The notes: generated by a model from the sequence alone, not told the origin. A stretch of DNA of 64,000 nt from Oscillospiraceae bacterium (GCA_021199355.1 JAJQIF010000030.1:1-64000), one strand, 5' to 3'. Shown: positions 1 through 6,763, numbered from the stretch's first letter. Made by a program: numbers and translations.

Positions 1-218
1 AGAACAAGAAGCTGAAAAAGAAAAACTAACAGCTTGCGCAGACGCTTGAGAAGTCATCGAAGGAGAGTGTGCTTAAGAAGCTTGAGGATGAGAGGTTGAG
101 GCACCAGTATCTTGATGCAGTTGAGATTCTGGAGAGGATTCCGCCGGAGGTTGTGAGGAGTTATACGAGAATGTCTGTTACTAAATCCCATAAGGAAGTT
201 GGTGATGTTATTGCTTAA
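1..218 (+). pseudogene. C-terminal fragment of an element-borne protein
   Basis: The window opens inside a gene of the integrated element. The third frame has a stop at 27-29 and is then open to a stop at 216-218. The last 62 residues are charged and helical (KLEDERLRHQ, then YLDAVEILERIPPEVV), as in tails of mobilisation or replication proteins, but I do not recognise the family. No convincing start or ribosome-binding site follows the stop at 27, so this is either the remnant of a broken gene or the end of a gene read in another frame. It overlaps the start of the HTH gene that follows. Confidence 0.3.
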
Positions 219-399
219 GAATTACGGCGACGTCATGATCGTCGAAGAAGTCTGCGAGGTTCTGAAGCTTGGTAAGAATAAGGTTTACGAGCTACTGCAA
301 AGTGGCGACATTGCCTCCCGCAAGGTCGGTAGAAAATATCTTATCCCGAAGAAGTCCGTGATTGACTTTTTAGAGTCGGTACGGTATACTTCTAATTAA
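205..399 (+). CDS. Excisionase-family helix-turn-helix DNA-binding protein
   Basis: A 64-residue protein with the compact winged-helix fold of excisionase/MerR-like HTH proteins: VEEVCEVLKLGKNKVYELL forms the recognition helices and VGRKYLIPKKSVIDFL the wing and last helix. Such proteins direct a neighbouring tyrosine integrase towards excision. The start at 205 is chosen because AAGGAAG lies six bases upstream and the segment LLLKNYGDV before the HTH is typical of the family; a later ATG at 235 has no ribosome-binding site. It sits 33 bases before the integrase on the same strand, the usual xis-int order of tRNA-integrated elements. Family is clear; the role in excision is inferred from position. 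Confidence 0.75.
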   Translation: MLLLKNYGDVMIVEEVCEVLKLGKNKVYELLQSGDIASRKVGRKYLIPKKSVIDFLESVRYTSN

Positions 400-432
400 C
401 ACGGTAGGTTTCTACACGAGAAAGGAGCAACA

Positions 433-1572
433 ATGACAGGAAGCCTACAAAAGAAAAACGGCAAATATTATGCCGTCATAAACATATACCAGAATGGAAA
501 TCGCAAGCAGAAGTGGATTGATACCGGTTTTGCTATAAAGGGTAATAAGATGAGAGCGGAAAAAGCTCTCAGGGAGATTCTTGTGCAATACGAATCCTCA
601 GAAATCCCGATAGCAAGTAACACTGATTTTGCCGACTATGTCTCTCACTGGCTTGATTCTGTAAAGAACAAGATTGAGACGGACACCTACGAAAGCTATG
701 TCGAGACCGTGAAAGTCCACATTGACCCGTATTTCCGAAAACTGAACCGCTCGCTTGAAAGCTTAACCCGTGCCGATATTCAGAGTTATATTGACATTAA
801 AGCTTCTTCCGGAAGAATCGACGGAAAAGGCGGTTTGTCCGCAACTACATTGAGACGGCATAGAGTTATAATTCACATGGTTTTTGACCTTGCCATCAAG
901 GAAAATCTCATCAAATATAATCCCTGCGAGTTGATAGAGTTGCCAAAAGCAAAGAAATATGAGGCAAAATTCTGCGACAGAGACGACATCAACAAGCTTC
1001 TCACTGTTTCAAGAGATGAGGGAATCTACCCTATTATCTTCATAACCGTTTCTCTTGGTCTCAGAAGAAGCGAGGTTCTGGGCTTACGGTGGCAGAGTGT
1101 AGACCTGAATCACGATATGATTACGATAAACAATACCGTCGTCAAGCACACAACCACGGTCGAAAAAGAGTGCACTAAGAGCAAGAGTAGCAACAGAACT
1201 CTCCCACTCAACGCAAGTGCAAAAGAGCTTCTTCTGCAAGTCAAGGCGAAGCAGGACGACAACCGAAAGTTTTTCGGAAGCGGCTATCACGAAAGCGACT
1301 ATGTTTTCACCAGAGCCGACGGCACTCTCTACAATCCCGACTACATAACGCATACTTTTTCAAAGATTCTGAAAAAGAACGGTTTGGAACACGTCAGATT
1401 TCACGACCTGCGCCATGCCTGTGGCGGTATTCTGATGTCCGAGGGTTGCACTCTCAAAGACGTTCAGACATATCTCGGTCACGCAAATATTTCTGTGACT
1501 GCTGATGTATACGGACATTTGGACCTCTCAAGAAAGAGAATGCTGTCGGACAAGATGTCGTTTGAAGTCTGA
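433..1572 (+). CDS. int: Tyrosine-type site-specific integrase
   Basis: A 379-residue phage/Tn916-style integrase that would catalyse integration and excision of the element lying to the left. Residues 1-50 form an AP2-like arm-binding domain, 65-165 the SAM-like core-binding domain, and 180-370 the catalytic domain. Catalytic residues are visible: Arg211 (in SLGLRRSEVLGL), His324 and Arg327 (HDLRHAC), His350 (YLGHANI) and the nucleophile Tyr360 (ADVYGHLD). GAAAGGAG precedes the ATG. The gene ends 105 bases from the 3' end of a tRNA-Ala gene on the opposite strand, so the tRNA 3' end is the probable attachment site. The gene appears full length and intact. Confidence 0.95.
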   Translation: MTGSLQKKNGKYYAVINIYQNGNRKQKWIDTGFAIKGNKMRAEKALREILVQYESSEIPIASNTDFADYVSHWLDSVKNKIETDTYESYVETVKVHIDPYFRKLNRSLESLTRADIQSYIDIKASSGRIDGKGGLSATTLRRHRVIIHMVFDLAIKENLIKYNPCELIELPKAKKYEAKFCDRDDINKLLTVSRDEGIYPIIFITVSLGLRRSEVLGLRWQSVDLNHDMITINNTVVKHTTTVEKECTKSKSSNRTLPLNASAKELLLQVKAKQDDNRKFFGSGYHESDYVFTRADGTLYNPDYITHTFSKILKKNGLEHVRFHDLRHACGGILMSEGCTLKDVQTYLGHANISVTADVYGHLDLSRKRMLSDKMSFEV

Positions 1573-1640
1573 GTGTAAACCAGGGGTGTTAGACAAAGTG
1601 TTAGAAAAGCCCTGCAAAAATAGACAAAAAGGTAAAAGAA

Positions 1641-1671
1641 AAAGCTCGAAAACGGCTTGCCTTCGAGCTTT
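1641..1671 (-). terminator. Rho-independent terminator of tRNA-Ala
   Basis: A ten-base perfect inverted repeat (AAAGCTCGAA / TTCGAGCTTT) with an 11-base loop. Read on the minus strand it is followed by TTTTTCTTTT, so it ends the tRNA transcript; on the plus strand it may also block readthrough from the integrase. Confidence 0.8.
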
Positions 1672-1677
1672 GTAAGC

Positions 1678-1753
1678 TGGTGGAGCATACGGGATTCGAA
1701 CCCGTGACCTCCACACTGCCAGTGTGGCGCGCTCCCAACTGCGCTAATACCCC
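1678..1753 (-). tRNA. tRNA-Ala, anticodon GGC, CCA encoded
   Basis: The minus strand folds as a complete 76-base tRNA. It has acceptor GGGGTAT/ATGCTCC including the G3-U70 wobble that identifies alanine tRNAs, a D arm GCGC/GCGC, an anticodon stem CCACA/TGTGG with loop CTGGCAG (anticodon GGC), a T arm ACGGG/CCCGT with TTCGAAT, discriminator A and an encoded CCA. It reads GCC/GCU codons. The integrase gene of an integrated element lies against its 3' end, and the intact 3' half implies that the attachment site duplicates or restores this part of the gene. Confidence 0.95.
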
Positions 1754-1765
1754 GGTACTTCGGAT

Positions 1766-1794
1766 ATAATAGCACAACTTACGGAAAAAATCAA
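1766..1794 (-). promoter_or_regulatory. Promoter of tRNA-Ala
   Basis: Minus-strand TTGATT, 17 bases, TATTAT, ending 12 bases before the first base of the tRNA, as expected for a sigma-A tRNA promoter. Confidence 0.75.
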
Positions 1795-1833
1795 GTCTTT
1801 TTTACGAGAAATTTCAGCGGGGCGGAAAAACTT

Positions 1834-2703
1834 TTATAGGAGCTTCTCCAGCACCCTCCCGATATCATCATCAATGCACACCGACTGACCTGCAATCTGC
1901 GACGGGCAGGCGGCGTCGCCGTAGTTTATGCAGGCGTAGGTTGCTTTCGGATTCTTAATGGTCATCTGCCAGAAAGGGTATTTGATGATGGCGGGGGTAT
2001 TAAACCCGACCCCGAGCTCGAGGTAAAGGGTTGTCAAGCCCTCGTGTCTCCGATTGAATTCGGAATACCTCTCCGCCGCCTGATGCCAGCCCTCGTCCTC
2101 AACGAAAGTGTCGTCGCACCTGAGATTTGTCGTCATAGGCTTGCCGCAGACGGGGCATCTCGGGACGAGCTCCGACGGGATTCGCATATTTTCCTGCGTT
2201 TCCATCATCTTTTTGATAACTTCCTCGTTATCGTAGGTCTTTTGGTGGCAGGGCTCGGAGCACTGGAAGAGTCCGTAGTCGCCCTGAGTGTAGAAGAGGC
2301 GCTTTTTATCGAAGCCCGCCTTCTGGAAGCAGTGGTCGACATTGGTCGTGAGGACGAAGTAGTCTTTATCCTTCATCAACTCAAGTAATTCCTGATAGAC
2401 CGGCTTCGGGGTGTCGGTGTAGCGGTTCAGCCAGATATTTCTGCTCCAGAAGCCCCAGAATTCCTCGAGGGTTTCATAGGGGTAGAAGCCGCCCGAGTAC
2501 ATGTCGTGGAAGCCGTACTTTTTCTCGAAGTCGGAGAAATTCTCCTCGAACCTCTTGCCGGAATAGCTGAAGCCCGCAGAGGTCGAGAGCCCCGCTCCGG
2601 CACCGATTACGACTGCGTCGGCGGTGTCGAGCGCTTCCCTCAGCCGCTCAATCTGCTCGGAGGAGCTTCTCATAAATTTCGAGGTCGGCATCTTTAAATA
2701 CAT
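1834..2703 (-). CDS. Class M sirtuin (SirTM), probable protein ADP-ribosyltransferase
   Basis: A 289-residue Sir2-fold protein. The NAD-binding motif GAGAGLSTSAG is at 34-44, TTNVDHC with Asn121 and Asp123 follows, and Zn cysteines are at 148, 152, 183 and 186. The classical catalytic His of the HG motif is replaced by Gln140 (TQGDYGLFQC). This replacement marks the macrodomain-linked SirTM class, which transfers ADP-ribose to protein rather than deacetylating; in the described systems the target is the lipoyl-carrier GcvH-L. The gene overlaps the macrodomain gene by 56 bases; the ATG at 2703 is preferred because GGTGAT precedes it, while internal ATGs have no ribosome-binding site. No gcvH-L or lplA gene is nearby, so the target here is unknown. 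It is the last gene of the ACGX-peptide operon. Confidence 0.88.
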   Translation of the reverse strand: MYLKMPTSKFMRSSSEQIERLREALDTADAVVIGAGAGLSTSAGFSYSGKRFEENFSDFEKKYGFHDMYSGGFYPYETLEEFWGFWSRNIWLNRYTDTPKPVYQELLELMKDKDYFVLTTNVDHCFQKAGFDKKRLFYTQGDYGLFQCSEPCHQKTYDNEEVIKKMMETQENMRIPSELVPRCPVCGKPMTTNLRCDDTFVEDEGWHQAAERYSEFNRRHEGLTTLYLELGVGFNTPAIIKYPFWQMTIKNPKATYACINYGDAACPSQIAGQSVCIDDDIGRVLEKLL

Positions 2704-3427
2704 TGAATATCACCTTGATTTTGCTGTTGGTATCTTTCTTATAATCTGAAACTGTTCTGAGTGCAATCTCCGCCGCCTTGTCGTTCGGGAAGTGGAACTC
2801 GCCGGTCGAGATGCAACAGAACGCGATGCTCGGGACGTTATTCTCATCCGCAAGCTCAAGACAGGAGCGATAGCAGGAGGCGAGGAGCCTCTTGTCCTTC
2901 TCCGTGAGCCTCCAAGCGACAATCGGTCCGACCGTGTGGATGACGTGGTCGCACGGGAGGTTGAATGCGGGAGTGATTTTGGCGGTGCCCGTCTCCTCCT
3001 CGTGACCCTGCTTCTGCATAATCTCGTTGCACGCAAGCCGAAGCTGGGCGCCCGCATAGGTGTGGATGGCATTGTCGATGCACCCGTGATTCGGGGCAAA
3101 GCACCCGAGGAGCGCCGAGTTTGCGGCGTTGACGATAGCTCCACACCGAAGAGTCGTTATATCTCCCTGCCAGAGATAAATGTCGTCGCGGACGGGCGCA
3201 AGGTCAGATATATCCGTAATTCCCTTCCCCATGGTCTCTTCACGAAGATACTCGTCCTGAATCTTCAAGAATTCGTCGCTAATCGGCTTCGGCAGACGGA
3301 CGTTGAAAAGCGCCCTGAGAAGCCGCTTTTGCGAGTATTCGTCGTCGGGGATTTCATAGTCCCGATACTGCGGCTCTTCGGCAAGAAGCTCTTTTATAAG
3401 GTAGATTCTGCGGTCTTCCTGTGTCAT
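2648..3427 (-). CDS. Zinc-type macrodomain protein-ADP-ribose hydrolase
   Basis: A 259-residue protein: a helical N-terminal extension (1-75), then a macrodomain with GDIT (88-91), VNAANSALLGC (99-109) and the segment CFAPNHGCIDNAIH, whose Cys109, His114 and Cys116 match the zinc-binding motif of macrodomains partnered with SirTM sirtuins. The described enzymes of this class remove mono-ADP-ribose placed by the adjacent sirtuin. The gene starts one base after the stop of the PPOX/ferredoxin gene and overlaps the sirtuin gene, so the pair must be co-translated. Together they form a writer/eraser module at the end of a RiPP-type operon. Confidence 0.9.
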   Translation of the reverse strand: MTQEDRRIYLIKELLAEEPQYRDYEIPDDEYSQKRLLRALFNVRLPKPISDEFLKIQDEYLREETMGKGITDISDLAPVRDDIYLWQGDITTLRCGAIVNAANSALLGCFAPNHGCIDNAIHTYAGAQLRLACNEIMQKQGHEEETGTAKITPAFNLPCDHVIHTVGPIVAWRLTEKDKRLLASCYRSCLELADENNVPSIAFCCISTGEFHFPNDKAAEIALRTVSDYKKDTNSKIKVIFNVFKDADLEIYEKLLRAD

Positions 3428-3428
3428 A

Positions 3429-4043
3429 TTACCCCTGTCTCTCGATAGCCTTTACCGGGCAGTTTTCAAAGCAGTTGCCACAGTGGAGGCAGTGCTCCTG
3501 ATGAATCATGCTCGGCTTGCCGAATTCGATTGCCTTTTGCGGGCATATCTTAACGCATTTTCCGCAACCGATGCAAGCATCAGTGATGTAATAGCCCTTC
3601 GGGCGAACCTTACCCTCTCCAATCGTATAATTCTCTCTGAAAATCGGGTTGACGCCGAGATTGAAGTATTCGATTTCGGCATTATGTATTTCAAAAACGA
3701 TTCCGATTTTTCTTGTGTCACCGGGATAGACGTTGCTGAGATATGGCTGTTCTTTGAAAATAACGTCTGTCCATTTCTGTTGCTCTTCCTGTGAGACAGG
3801 CGTTGCCTTCGCAGAGAGGCGAATCATTTCCTTATAGCGGGTGTAGCCGAGAATCTGTACTCTTCCGTCGGACAACAGCTCACGGCAGAAGTTCTTCCCT
3901 CTCGCTGTGAAAAAGTACATCCCGTCGGGCTCGTAGTGAATGGCACTAATATTTCTGATTTGCGGATTTCCGTCGGAATCAACGGTTGCGAATTCGAGCA
4001 CGCCGACATATTGCAGTTTCTTAAGACAGGTCTGTGCGTCCAT
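3429..4043 (-). CDS. PPOX-fold flavin/ferredoxin fusion protein
   Basis: A 204-residue two-domain protein. Residues 1-135 resemble the pyridoxamine-phosphate-oxidase split-barrel family that binds FMN or related cofactors (GVLEFATVDSDGNPQIRNIS, later YFFTARGKN). Residues 150-204 carry two 4Fe-4S motifs, CIGCGKCVKICP and CLHCGNCFENCP, of ferredoxin type. It probably relays electrons between iron-sulfur clusters and a flavin. It lies between the nitroreductase and the macrodomain gene in a tightly packed operon (14- and 1-base gaps). A natural guess is that it supplies electrons to the radical SAM enzyme or the nitroreductase, but nothing in the sequence proves the partner. Confidence 0.85.
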   Translation of the reverse strand: MDAQTCLKKLQYVGVLEFATVDSDGNPQIRNISAIHYEPDGMYFFTARGKNFCRELLSDGRVQILGYTRYKEMIRLSAKATPVSQEEQQKWTDVIFKEQPYLSNVYPGDTRKIGIVFEIHNAEIEYFNLGVNPIFRENYTIGEGKVRPKGYYITDACIGCGKCVKICPQKAIEFGKPSMIHQEHCLHCGNCFENCPVKAIERQG

Positions 4044-4057
4044 AAAAATCCTCCCAT

Positions 4058-4645
4058 CTAAAATCTCAGTATACGTTCAGTTTTTCTTGGCTTTGCCGTG
4101 GGATGAGGGTCACCCTCACGGGGATAGCCGAGAAGAAGCTGCATGACGGCATAGTAATCGGTGCGGATATTCCATTTTTTCAGGATTTCCTGACCGTATG
4201 GGTCGGCAAACGCCACCCAGCCTTGTCCCAGATAGCAGGTGCCGATGCCCAGTGAATCCGCCACGAGCATCATGTTTTCGGCGGCACACGCACAATCCTC
4301 CGCCGAAAAGAGAAAGTTCTTCGGCGCAAACATGGTGATAACCGTCGGGGCATCATAGAAGGCATTTTTTATATTCGGGTCGTCCGCAATACTTGGCTGT
4401 TCTCTTGACACATAATTTGTAGCCGTAGCCATACGGGGATTTTGGTTTGCCCGTTTGATTTTACCGAGGCGTTCGTTGACCTCTTTATCCTGACAGACGG
4501 CAAAAATCACTCGCTGTCCTCCTCCGGCACTCGGAGCGTACAGACCGGCTTGCAAGATTTCCTGCAACGCCTGCTCCTCAATCTGCCTTGTGTCGAAGCG
4601 ACGGATTGAACGGCGGTGCAGGATTGTTTCCATCAGCTCACTCAT
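4058..4645 (-). CDS. Nitroreductase-family FMN oxidoreductase
   Basis: A 195-residue protein with the nitroreductase fold: HRRSIRRFDTRQ near the N terminus binds the FMN phosphate, YAPSAGGGQ follows at about 38, and GIGTCYLGQGW near 135 completes the cofactor site. Family members reduce nitro groups or quinones, or oxidise peptide backbones (as in azoline dehydrogenation), using FMN and NAD(P)H. The start overlaps the stop of the radical SAM gene by four bases (ATGA), showing translational coupling. In this setting it could act on the Cys-rich peptide or recycle electrons, but its substrate cannot be read from sequence. Confidence 0.88.
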   Translation of the reverse strand: MSELMETILHRRSIRRFDTRQIEEQALQEILQAGLYAPSAGGGQRVIFAVCQDKEVNERLGKIKRANQNPRMATATNYVSREQPSIADDPNIKNAFYDAPTVITMFAPKNFLFSAEDCACAAENMMLVADSLGIGTCYLGQGWVAFADPYGQEILKKWNIRTDYYAVMQLLLGYPREGDPHPTAKPRKTERILRF

Positions 4646-5697
4646 TGCTCCGTAGCCTCCTTTTCCGGGATTTCATGCCAACACTGAGGGTCGGCGGCAT
4701 AGAAATTCCCATCCTTGCCGCTCGCCACGGCGGGACAGCCCCGACAGTATGCCAGAAGCTCGCACTTGGAGCACTTTTCAAACTTCGTGTAATCCCGGTA
4801 GTCCTCCATCTTCGTGACCCACAAGTCGGCAAGGCGACTTTCAAAGACGTTGCCGACCTTGCTGTTCTGAACCCGACGGCAGGCATAGACATCGCCTGTC
4901 GGCAGAATGGTGAGATGACAGTTGCCGCAGTTACAGCCTCCGTAAATCATCCCGTTCTTCGCATTCTCAGGGATTTTGAATTCGCCGATTTCGTACTCGT
5001 ATAGAGTCCAGAGATGGTCTTTTTTGTTGAAGTAGGTCTGACACCCGGCGGCTTCGTATTCTTTGAATTTTTTATCGCAATCTGCGAGTAGTTTACGATA
5101 GCGGAGCGGTTCGATGCCGGTATCCTTTTCCTCGGAAGTCGGGCAGTAACGGGCAAAAGCGAACACGTTTGCCCCTGCCGCAACCACTGTGTCAATAATG
5201 TCGGGGACTTCATCAATATTCGTGCCGGAAACGGTGGTCATGATAACGCTTCGGATGCCCGCGCGGTTGATGCAATCTATCTTTTCAAGCGTAATATCAA
5301 AAGAGCCGGGCTTGCGGAACCAGTCGTGCGTTTCCCTCATTCCGTCAATGGAAAGCTGATACTTCCGGCAACCGTACTCCTTCAGACGGCGGCACACTTC
5401 ATCATTAAGATGGAACGGATTGCCGAGGATTGTGAAGGGAATGTCGTGCTCCTTCATAAGTCCGAGCAATTTCCAGAAGTCCGGGTGCAGAATGGGGTCG
5501 CCGCCGGTGATATAGAAATACGGCAGACGGTTATAAGTCTCGCAGAAGTCGAGGCAGTTCTTAAATGTGTCTTGCATCTCATGCCAACTCATGGAATCCA
5601 GCTCTTTGCAGACGTTTTCGGAAAAGATGTAGCAGTGCTTGCATCTCTGGTCGCACTCGTCTGTAATGTGCCATTGAAAAGAAAAGTATTGTTTCAT
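4642..5697 (-). CDS. Radical SAM/SPASM peptide maturase, ACGX-type
   Basis: A 351-residue enzyme. Residues 10-25 carry the radical SAM cluster motif CDQRCKHC (Cys15, 19, 22); TGGDPILHP near 83 is the SAM-binding GGE-like motif. The C-terminal SPASM region has many cysteines (GGCNCGNC, VYACRR, CSKCELLAYCRGC) for auxiliary 4Fe-4S clusters. Such enzymes install thioether or other carbon-centred crosslinks in ribosomal peptides. From memory there is a TIGRFAM radical SAM/SPASM family named for an ACGX system next to Ala-Cys-Gly-Xaa repeat peptides, which fits exactly. The ATG at 5697 has AAAGGAGAG upstream; the longer open frame upstream is only the complement of the repeat gene. It follows the peptide gene by 106 bases containing a hairpin. 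Confidence 0.92.
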   Translation of the reverse strand: MKQYFSFQWHITDECDQRCKHCYIFSENVCKELDSMSWHEMQDTFKNCLDFCETYNRLPYFYITGGDPILHPDFWKLLGLMKEHDIPFTILGNPFHLNDEVCRRLKEYGCRKYQLSIDGMRETHDWFRKPGSFDITLEKIDCINRAGIRSVIMTTVSGTNIDEVPDIIDTVVAAGANVFAFARYCPTSEEKDTGIEPLRYRKLLADCDKKFKEYEAAGCQTYFNKKDHLWTLYEYEIGEFKIPENAKNGMIYGGCNCGNCHLTILPTGDVYACRRVQNSKVGNVFESRLADLWVTKMEDYRDYTKFEKCSKCELLAYCRGCPAVASGKDGNFYAADPQCWHEIPEKEATEQ

Positions 5698-5757
5698 ATT
5701 ACGCTCTCCTTTTGATTTGTATCGAAAATCCGATAGACGGATGTTAATTCGCAGATG

Positions 5758-5785
5758 CCCGATGAACCGACACCGGCTCATCAGG
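5758..5785 (-). terminator. Intercistronic hairpin after the peptide gene
   Basis: On the minus strand CCTGATGAGCC pairs with GGTTCATCGGG around a six-base loop, 19 bases after the peptide stop codon. No U run follows, so it is more likely a partial terminator or mRNA stabiliser that keeps precursor expression above that of the downstream enzymes. Confidence 0.55.
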
Positions 5786-5803
5786 CGATTTTTGCGGGCA
5801 GAA

Positions 5804-6012
5804 TTACTTGTCGCTAGCTCCGCAAGCAGAACCACAGGCAGAACCGCAAGCCGCAGGCTTCTCCTCCGGCTTGTCAGCCGCACCACAAGCAGACCCACAA
5901 GCGGCGGGCTTTTCCTCCGGCTTATCGGATGCGCCACAAGCAGAACCGCAGGCAGAGCCACAAGTGGCGGGCTTCTCTTCTGCCTTATCAGCCGCTCCGC
6001 AAGCCGCACCGC
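5804..6012 (-). repeat. Tandem coding repeats in the ACGX peptide gene
   Basis: The DNA of the core region consists of four tandem units of alternating length (two-Cys and three-Cys blocks), giving a two-unit super-repeat. High identity between units suggests recent duplication and possible copy-number variation between strains. Confidence 0.8.
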
Positions 6013-6067
6013 AAGCGGAAGCAACAGAAGTCTCGTCAGCCCATCCAACCAAATTAGAAAGTGCCAT
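5804..6067 (-). CDS. ACGX-repeat RiPP precursor peptide
   Basis: An 87-residue peptide starting MALSNLVGWADETSVAS, a short leader, followed by four blocks of Ala-Cys-Gly-Ser/Ala units separated by charged DKPEEKPA-like linkers. The blocks hold 2, 3, 2 and 3 Cys, ten in all; no Cys lies elsewhere. GGAGG eight bases before the ATG at 6067 fixes the start; the frame is open further upstream but only across the promoter. It is the first gene after a strong promoter and directly precedes a SPASM radical SAM maturase, so it is the likely substrate. No export gene or protease is visible nearby, so the product may act inside the cell, for example as a metal- or redox-binding peptide. This last point is inference. 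Confidence 0.9.
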   Translation of the reverse strand: MALSNLVGWADETSVASACGAACGAADKAEEKPATCGSACGSACGASDKPEEKPAACGSACGAADKPEEKPAACGSACGSACGASDK

Positions 6068-6091
6068 AGCTAAATTACCTCCGAAAAAATT

Positions 6092-6120
6092 ATTGTTGTA
6101 ATCTTTCTGATTACAACAAT
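6092..6120. promoter_or_regulatory. Rrf2-type operator O1 at the peptide start site
   Basis: A perfect palindrome ATTGTTGTAATC-N5-GATTACAACAAT, containing GTTGTAA-N9-TTACAAC. It lies just downstream of the -10 element of the peptide promoter, covering the expected transcription start. It shares its core and spacing with two other sites near the Rrf2 gene. Confidence 0.8.
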
Positions 6121-6149
6121 AGTATAGCATGCCACAGTTGTAATGTCAA
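6121..6149 (-). promoter_or_regulatory. Promoter of the ACGX operon
   Basis: Minus-strand consensus TTGACA, 17 bases, TATACT; the -10 ends 54 bases before the peptide ATG. Operator O2 covers the -35 and O1 the start site, so expression should be tightly repressible. Confidence 0.85.
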
Positions 6150-6160
6150 GAGTTACAACT
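6136..6160. promoter_or_regulatory. Rrf2-type operator O2 over the -35
   Basis: AGTTGTAA-N9-TTACAACT, a perfect palindrome in its arms, embedding the TTGACA box of the ACGX operon promoter. A repressor bound here would occlude RNA polymerase. Confidence 0.8.
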
Positions 6161-6202
6161 AAAATTTTTGAAGTAGCATAAAATCGGCTATGCCGGTAAA
6201 AG

Positions 6203-6236
6203 AAAAGTCCGAAGCTTCAGCTTTCGGACTCTTTTT
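6203..6236 (-). terminator. Terminator of the Rrf2 gene
   Basis: AGTCCGAA/TTCGGACT hairpin whose loop contains the stop codon of the Rrf2 gene, followed on the minus strand by TTTTCTTTT. A T run on the other side makes it potentially bidirectional. Confidence 0.75.
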
Positions 6237-6663
6237 CTATGCAAATTTTGGTGTCATTTACGACATCGGCGACGGTTATCTCCCGCATTTTGTCCTCCAT
6301 AGCCTGCTGAATCGTCATCAGCTTGTCGTCAAGGGCGGCGTGGATATTCCTGCCGACGGGGCAAGCCTGACTGGGGTTTTCGTGGAAATGGAAAAGCTCG
6401 CCGCTTTCGACGCACTCAACGGCGTTGTAGACATCGAGGAAGGTGATTTCGTCAAGAGGCTTCGCAGTCGACGCTCCCCCGCTCCCCCGAGCCACGGTGA
6501 TGAGCCCTGCGGCTTTGAGCTGTTGTAGAATTCTGCGGATTATGACCGGGTTGACGTTGATGCTCCCCGCCAGAAACTCGCTCGTGATTTTGTATTGGTC
6601 CTTGAACGTCTCAATGCAAGCGAAAATATGAATCGCTATTGTGAATCTGCTTGAAATCTGCAT
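6217..6663 (-). CDS. Rrf2-family transcriptional regulator, probable repressor of the ACGX operon
   Basis: A 148-residue Rrf2 protein starting MQISSRFTIAIHIFACIETF. The winged helix spans 20-65 with the family-typical SINVNPVIIRRILQQLKAAG recognition region, then the RGSGGAS wing. It lacks the three-Cys [2Fe-2S] set of IscR; the single CPVGRN Cys near 117 and another near 15 resemble YwnA-like members that may sense thiol or redox change. The ATG at 6663 follows GGGAGC; longer upstream frame is excluded because the promoter lies at 6695-6723. The same palindrome found on the ACGX promoter overlaps its own -35, implying autoregulation and control of the peptide operon 150 bases downstream. Confidence 0.9.
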   Translation of the reverse strand: MQISSRFTIAIHIFACIETFKDQYKITSEFLAGSINVNPVIIRRILQQLKAAGLITVARGSGGASTAKPLDEITFLDVYNAVECVESGELFHFHENPSQACPVGRNIHAALDDKLMTIQQAMEDKMREITVADVVNDTKICIEKESES

Positions 6664-6694
6664 TTTACAGGTGCTCCCTAAGTTTGATGAGAAT

Positions 6695-6733
6695 ATTATA
6701 ACACAAGTTGGGTGTAAGTGCAAGGGTTACAAT
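6695..6733 (-). promoter_or_regulatory. Rrf2 gene promoter with operator O3
   Basis: Minus-strand TTGCAC, 17 bases, TATAAT (6695-6723). GGTGTAA-N9-TTACAAT at 6711-6733 overlaps the -35 in the same register as operator O2, with one mismatch in each half relative to GTTGTAA-N9-TTACAAC. Confidence 0.75.
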
Positions 6734-6763
6734 CCAGAAAGCGAAAAGTGGCGAAAATCTCGC

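Noticed and set aside
5804..6012. CRISPR-like regular repeats
   Set aside because: Units are in frame, translate to ACGX blocks and lack unique spacers.
5808..6101. Long plus-strand open frame rich in Pro, Gln and Ala opposite the ACGX gene
   Set aside because: It is the complement of the Cys-repeat gene; no ribosome-binding site, and the minus-strand promoter, operators and GGAGG fit the peptide gene.
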